The notes under the pieces are model-generated. The model had not been told where the DNA came from. It did not search any database and was given only the letters and a program-made list of their open reading frames with translations. A stretch of 64,000 bases of DNA, taken from GCA-002733465 sp965230525. GTDB lineage: Bacteria; Pseudomonadota; Gammaproteobacteria; Enterobacterales; Kangiellaceae. The position numbers were made by a program, and so were the translations under genes. This document shows positions 61,071 through 64,000 of this stretch, piece by piece; position 1 is the first letter of the stretch; each line of letters begins with the position of its first letter. The stretch is taken from contig OZ246008.1 of the NCBI GenBank assembly GCA_965230525.1, positions 2,170,001 through 2,234,000 on the forward strand, read 5' to 3'.

Positions 61071-62414
61071 CTAGCCATTTACCGAGTTTGCTGGTTGATT
61101 AGCCGAATGGTTAAGTGGGGCTAAGTCCATTGGAACACGTGCAATGGGTTTTACCATGTGCATTTGGATATCACTGATCACCCGTTCTCTAAAGCCACCT
61201 TCACAATAACAAAGATAAAACTCCCACATTCTTATAAACGCGTCACTGAAACCTTGTGCTTTGATCGATTGGATATTTTCAAAAAATTGCTCGCGCCATT
61301 TTTGCAAGGTAATAGCATAGTGGACCCCAATATCTTCCGAGTTTAAGATCCGCATATCAGTCGCTTTTGTAACACTCTTACTGATGGAATCAACCGAGGG
61401 AATGCAACTACCAGGAAAAATATAACGCTTAATGTAATCGATTTCTTTTTTCGCGCTTTCAAATCGTTGGTCGGCAATAGTTATCGCTTGCAACAGCATT
61501 TCGCCATTGGGTTTTAGCAGTTCACTGCACTTATTGAAAAACGTATCAAAGTAATGGTGACCAACCGCTTCAATCATTTCAATGGAAACAAGCTTATCAA
61601 ATTTACCTTCAAGCTCACGGTAATCCTTTTTGAGCAGGGTGATTTTGTGTTGCAAGCCTGCCTTTTCAATTTGGCATTTTGCATAAGCATACTGTTCTTC
61701 AGATATTGTGGTGGTGGTGACTTGGCAGCCGTAGTTTCTTGCAGCAAAAATCGCGAAGCTACCCCAACCAGTTCCAATTTCCACCAGATGATCATCGGCT
61801 GTTAGTCGCAGTCTTTGACAAATTCGATCGAGTTTATTGTATGAAGCGGTTTCCATAGAGTCGCTTGACTTATAAAAAATTCCTGCCGAATACATCATGG
61901 TGGGGTCAAGAAATTCAGAAAAAAATGAGTTACCTAAATCGTAGTGGGCAACTATATTTTTCTTACTGCCATCTCGAGTATTCTTGTTTAGCCAGTGAAA
62001 CATTTTTTTCAAAGGGGTGGTCACTCGCGCTAAACCACCTTCAACGGAATCCATGACACTTTGATTGATTGCAAAAAGCTGAATGACTTTGGTAAGGTCC
62101 GATGATTTCCAATAGCCATTAATATAAGCTTCACCGGCACCTAAACTGCCGCCCAAAGCAACATACCAGTAAAACTGAGGATCGAGCACTTCAATGTCAG
62201 CCACCAAGTCACGCATTTGTGAACCTTGAAACTGTTTGCTAATCGCACCATCTGTCAGCGACAACGAGCCATACTGAAGCTCGGCTAATTGTTTAAAAAT
62301 GGATTTTTGCAAAAAGCTCAGTGAGTTTTTATTGGTCACACTGCGTCGTTTCTTAGAGTGATGCTTATTTTGAAGCTGGTCAACTAACGTTTTTACTGAA
62401 AGACTGTTGCTCAT
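61071..62414 (-). CDS. cfa: Cyclopropane-fatty-acyl-phospholipid synthase family methyltransferase
   Basis: The 447-residue enzyme has the Cfa layout: an N-terminal lipid-binding domain (about 30-130) and a SAM domain with H-Y-D-L-G-N-S-F-F near 160, M-Y-S-A-G-I-F near 174, V-E-I-G-T-G-W-G-S-F-A near 211 and the bicarbonate-site segment E-M-I-E-A-V-G near 278. It adds a methylene bridge, or in some operons a methyl group, to unsaturated phospholipid chains. It lies five bases after the DUF1365 gene and its stop overlaps the ribosome site of the DUF2878 gene. Confidence 0.92.
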   Translation of the reverse strand: MSNSLSVKTLVDQLQNKHHSKKRRSVTNKNSLSFLQKSIFKQLAELQYGSLSLTDGAISKQFQGSQMRDLVADIEVLDPQFYWYVALGGSLGAGEAYINGYWKSSDLTKVIQLFAINQSVMDSVEGGLARVTTPLKKMFHWLNKNTRDGSKKNIVAHYDLGNSFFSEFLDPTMMYSAGIFYKSSDSMETASYNKLDRICQRLRLTADDHLVEIGTGWGSFAIFAARNYGCQVTTTTISEEQYAYAKCQIEKAGLQHKITLLKKDYRELEGKFDKLVSIEMIEAVGHHYFDTFFNKCSELLKPNGEMLLQAITIADQRFESAKKEIDYIKRYIFPGSCIPSVDSISKSVTKATDMRILNSEDIGVHYAITLQKWREQFFENIQSIKAQGFSDAFIRMWEFYLCYCEGGFRERVISDIQMHMVKPIARVPMDLAPLNHSANQPANSVNG

Positions 62415-62419
62415 CGTTA

Positions 62420-63229
62420 TTATCCTTTATTTGTGTTTACTGCATGTTGCTTCGATACAGAGTCTGAGTTGTCGGCGGAATGGGGGTGATCAAAAAACGG
62501 TACTCGCTTTAACCATAATTTAAGCGCCTGCCAGTAAATGCCGGCAACCACTTTTATCGTCATGACCGGATAGGCTAGTAACACTCTGGCCAAATTTGTA
62601 CTATTTACTGGTTTTGCCTCAAGACTCAGAGAGGCGTTAAACACCGCTTTTCCATCAATATCATTTCTCATATATACGGTGAGTATTTCATTTGGGATCA
62701 TAAAGCGCCAATAGCAGTCCATTTCCATGGGTAAAAAAGGTGAAACATGAAATTCCTTTGCAAATTTCATTTCTATCGCTTTTCCTTGACTGGCTAATAA
62801 TTGTCCTTTGCGATTATCAAACGCATAGGTATAGCGCTCGTCCCAAGGCGTGTTGTTAATTTCTGCGAGCAGAAAATCTAGATTACCTTGGTCGTTAAAA
62901 CAATAGTAAAAAGTCACTGGGTTAAAGCAGTGACCAAAGTAGCTCAAATGAGTCAGCATACGAATTGAACCCATATGCTCACAGTGAAACTTTTCACGTA
63001 TCCTCGCTTGAACGGCTGAGCGGATTGATGTTTTGCCCTGACCGAGGTAGTTTTTCTGCTTAAAACTACCTAAGTTAAAACGATTTATCGACCAAAACCA
63101 AAAGCGATCAAACAGACTCGGCAGTTCGTCCAAGTCAAGATAGAACATACAGATACGATAGTTAAACTGATTGGTCTTAGGTGACTTACGGCTATGCCGA
63201 ACGCGACCAAAGTATATTTTGCTTTGCAT
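62420..63229 (-). CDS. DUF1365 family protein
   Basis: The 269-residue protein starts with the family signature I-Y-F-G-R-V-R-H-S-R near residue 4 and has Y-F-G-H-C-F-N-P-V-T-F-Y-Y-C-F near 95-109 and E-I-N-N-T-P-W-D-E-R near 123. DUF1365 genes nearly always sit between an FAD-dependent oxidoreductase and cfa, as here, and the group is thought to modify membrane fatty acids; no reaction is established. The start overlaps the oxidoreductase gene by 38 bases. Confidence 0.92.
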   Translation of the reverse strand: MQSKIYFGRVRHSRKSPKTNQFNYRICMFYLDLDELPSLFDRFWFWSINRFNLGSFKQKNYLGQGKTSIRSAVQARIREKFHCEHMGSIRMLTHLSYFGHCFNPVTFYYCFNDQGNLDFLLAEINNTPWDERYTYAFDNRKGQLLASQGKAIEMKFAKEFHVSPFLPMEMDCYWRFMIPNEILTVYMRNDIDGKAVFNASLSLEAKPVNSTNLARVLLAYPVMTIKVVAGIYWQALKLWLKRVPFFDHPHSADNSDSVSKQHAVNTNKG

Positions 63230-64000
63230 ATTCGATTTCCGTTACATTAGACAATCCATCGGTTTGACCAGCTTGCTGTTTTAAGTGTTGGTCAAAATCT
63301 TTTAACGCTCTTAAGCTGCTCACCACGCCGTCTTCGTGAAAGCCATATCGCCAATACGCGCCGCAATAAAAGGTGCGATTTTGGCCATTAAGCTCACTAT
63401 GTTTCGCTTGTGCATCAACCCCGGCTTGACTAAAAAACGGGTGAGTATAATCAATCGTTTTAATCACATGCTTGGGGTCAATATGATCTTGGTAATTAAG
63501 CGATACACAGAAAGTGTGCTTGCTTTTTAGGCTTTGCAGTATGTTCATATTGTAGGTTAGTGCGACGCCTTCGCGTTTTTGCTTGAGTAAATGGTAGTTC
63601 CAAGCAGCCCAAGCAAGTTTTCTTTTCGGTAACACCGATTGATCGGTATGCAGTACAGCTCGATTAGCGGTGTAAGGTATGGCACCTAGTACTTTGCTCT
63701 CTAACGGACTGGGTCGCTCAAGCATATTAAGCGCTTGGTCACTGTGACTTGCGATAAACACGTAGTCATATTTTATTCGGGTTCTGTTTGACTCGATCCA
63801 AACATGATCTTTCTCTCGTTCGATTTTCTCTACCCGTGAATTGAGCTTGATTTTACTTCTAAAGCTATCAATCAATGGTTCTAGGTAGCTACGAGAGCCG
63901 CCTTTAATCACATACCACTGTGGTCTATCATCGACGCTGAGCATGCCGTGGTTGTGAAAAAACTGGACAAAAAAGCGAGCCGGAAAATCCATCATACTTT
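63192..64000 (-). CDS. FAD-dependent amine-oxidase-like oxidoreductase, N-terminus outside the window
   Basis: The frame is open to the right edge, so only the C-terminal part (about 269 residues) is seen; the FAD-binding G-x-G-x-x-G lies outside. Visible features are G-G-S-R-S-Y-L near residue 30 of the fragment, the V-F-I-A-S-H-S-D-Q-A segment and the FAD-domain end F-Y-C-G-A-Y-W-R-Y-G-F-H-E-D-G, typical of the oxidoreductase paired with DUF1365 and cfa. It is the first gene seen of the lipid-modification operon, overlapping DUF1365 by 38 bases. Confidence 0.88.
   Translation of the reverse strand, partial: SMMDFPARFFVQFFHNHGMLSVDDRPQWYVIKGGSRSYLEPLIDSFRSKIKLNSRVEKIEREKDHVWIESNRTRIKYDYVFIASHSDQALNMLERPSPLESKVLGAIPYTANRAVLHTDQSVLPKRKLAWAAWNYHLLKQKREGVALTYNMNILQSLKSKHTFCVSLNYQDHIDPKHVIKTIDYTHPFFSQAGVDAQAKHSELNGQNRTFYCGAYWRYGFHEDGVVSSLRALKDFDQHLKQQAGQTDGLSNVTEIEYAKQNILWSRSA

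Overview
The window looks like a chromosomal segment of a free-living, probably marine gammaproteobacterium. The evidence is a bioB-F-H-C-D operon, fklB, yebG, srkA, arfB, yaaA and an FAD oxidoreductase/DUF1365/Cfa/DUF2878 cluster, together with many secreted peptidases (M20, S9, S46), an amidohydrolase and AT-leaning base composition. A member of the Kangiellales or a similar lineage would fit, but this is an impression from gene content and no rRNA is present to confirm it. No tRNA, rRNA, CRISPR array, prophage or transposase gene was found.

Positions 1-27,500 are mostly ordinary chromosome: Sel1-type secreted proteins, yaaA, an M20 peptidase, a serine beta-lactamase-like hydrolase with a membrane tail, arfB, a secreted helical-repeat protein, a NERD-like protein, an S9 peptidase, a secreted esterase/metallo-beta-lactamase pair divergent from a membrane-anchored winged-helix regulator, a small HTH/membrane-protein pair, one RND adaptor followed by two RND pumps, a DUF1244 protein, an epimerase and fklB.

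Positions 27,500-42,340 are the accessory region and the most interesting part. Three arrays of one palindromic repeat family (28,095-28,767; 31,047-31,217; 41,636-42,334) bracket it. Inside are eleven small secreted proteins (about 100-122 residues) with a common layout: signal peptide, two short strands, a conserved cysteine, a Leu/Ala helix, a Lys-x-Val strand and a second cysteine. The layout recalls the B subunits of SubB/PltB-type AB5 toxins. Between the first six and the last five lies a 2,382-residue Sec-exported SpvB/FG-GAP/Rhs protein with an unrecognised C-terminal tip, overlapped by a small exported protein that is the natural candidate immunity partner. Three of the small genes are preceded by copies of a 225-231 bp leader whose core block sits 87-90 bases before each start codon, with hairpins at similar places but of different sequence.

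Positions 42,340-64,000 return to housekeeping and metabolic genes: yebG behind a palindromic operator-like promoter, small hypotheticals (including a 31-residue membrane protein), srkA, a MATE pump, comF, the biotin operon, cvfB, an amidohydrolase with dgkA, a flagellar-rod-like small protein with a SprA-type metalloprotease, dam, an S46 peptidase and the cfa cluster, which runs off the right edge.
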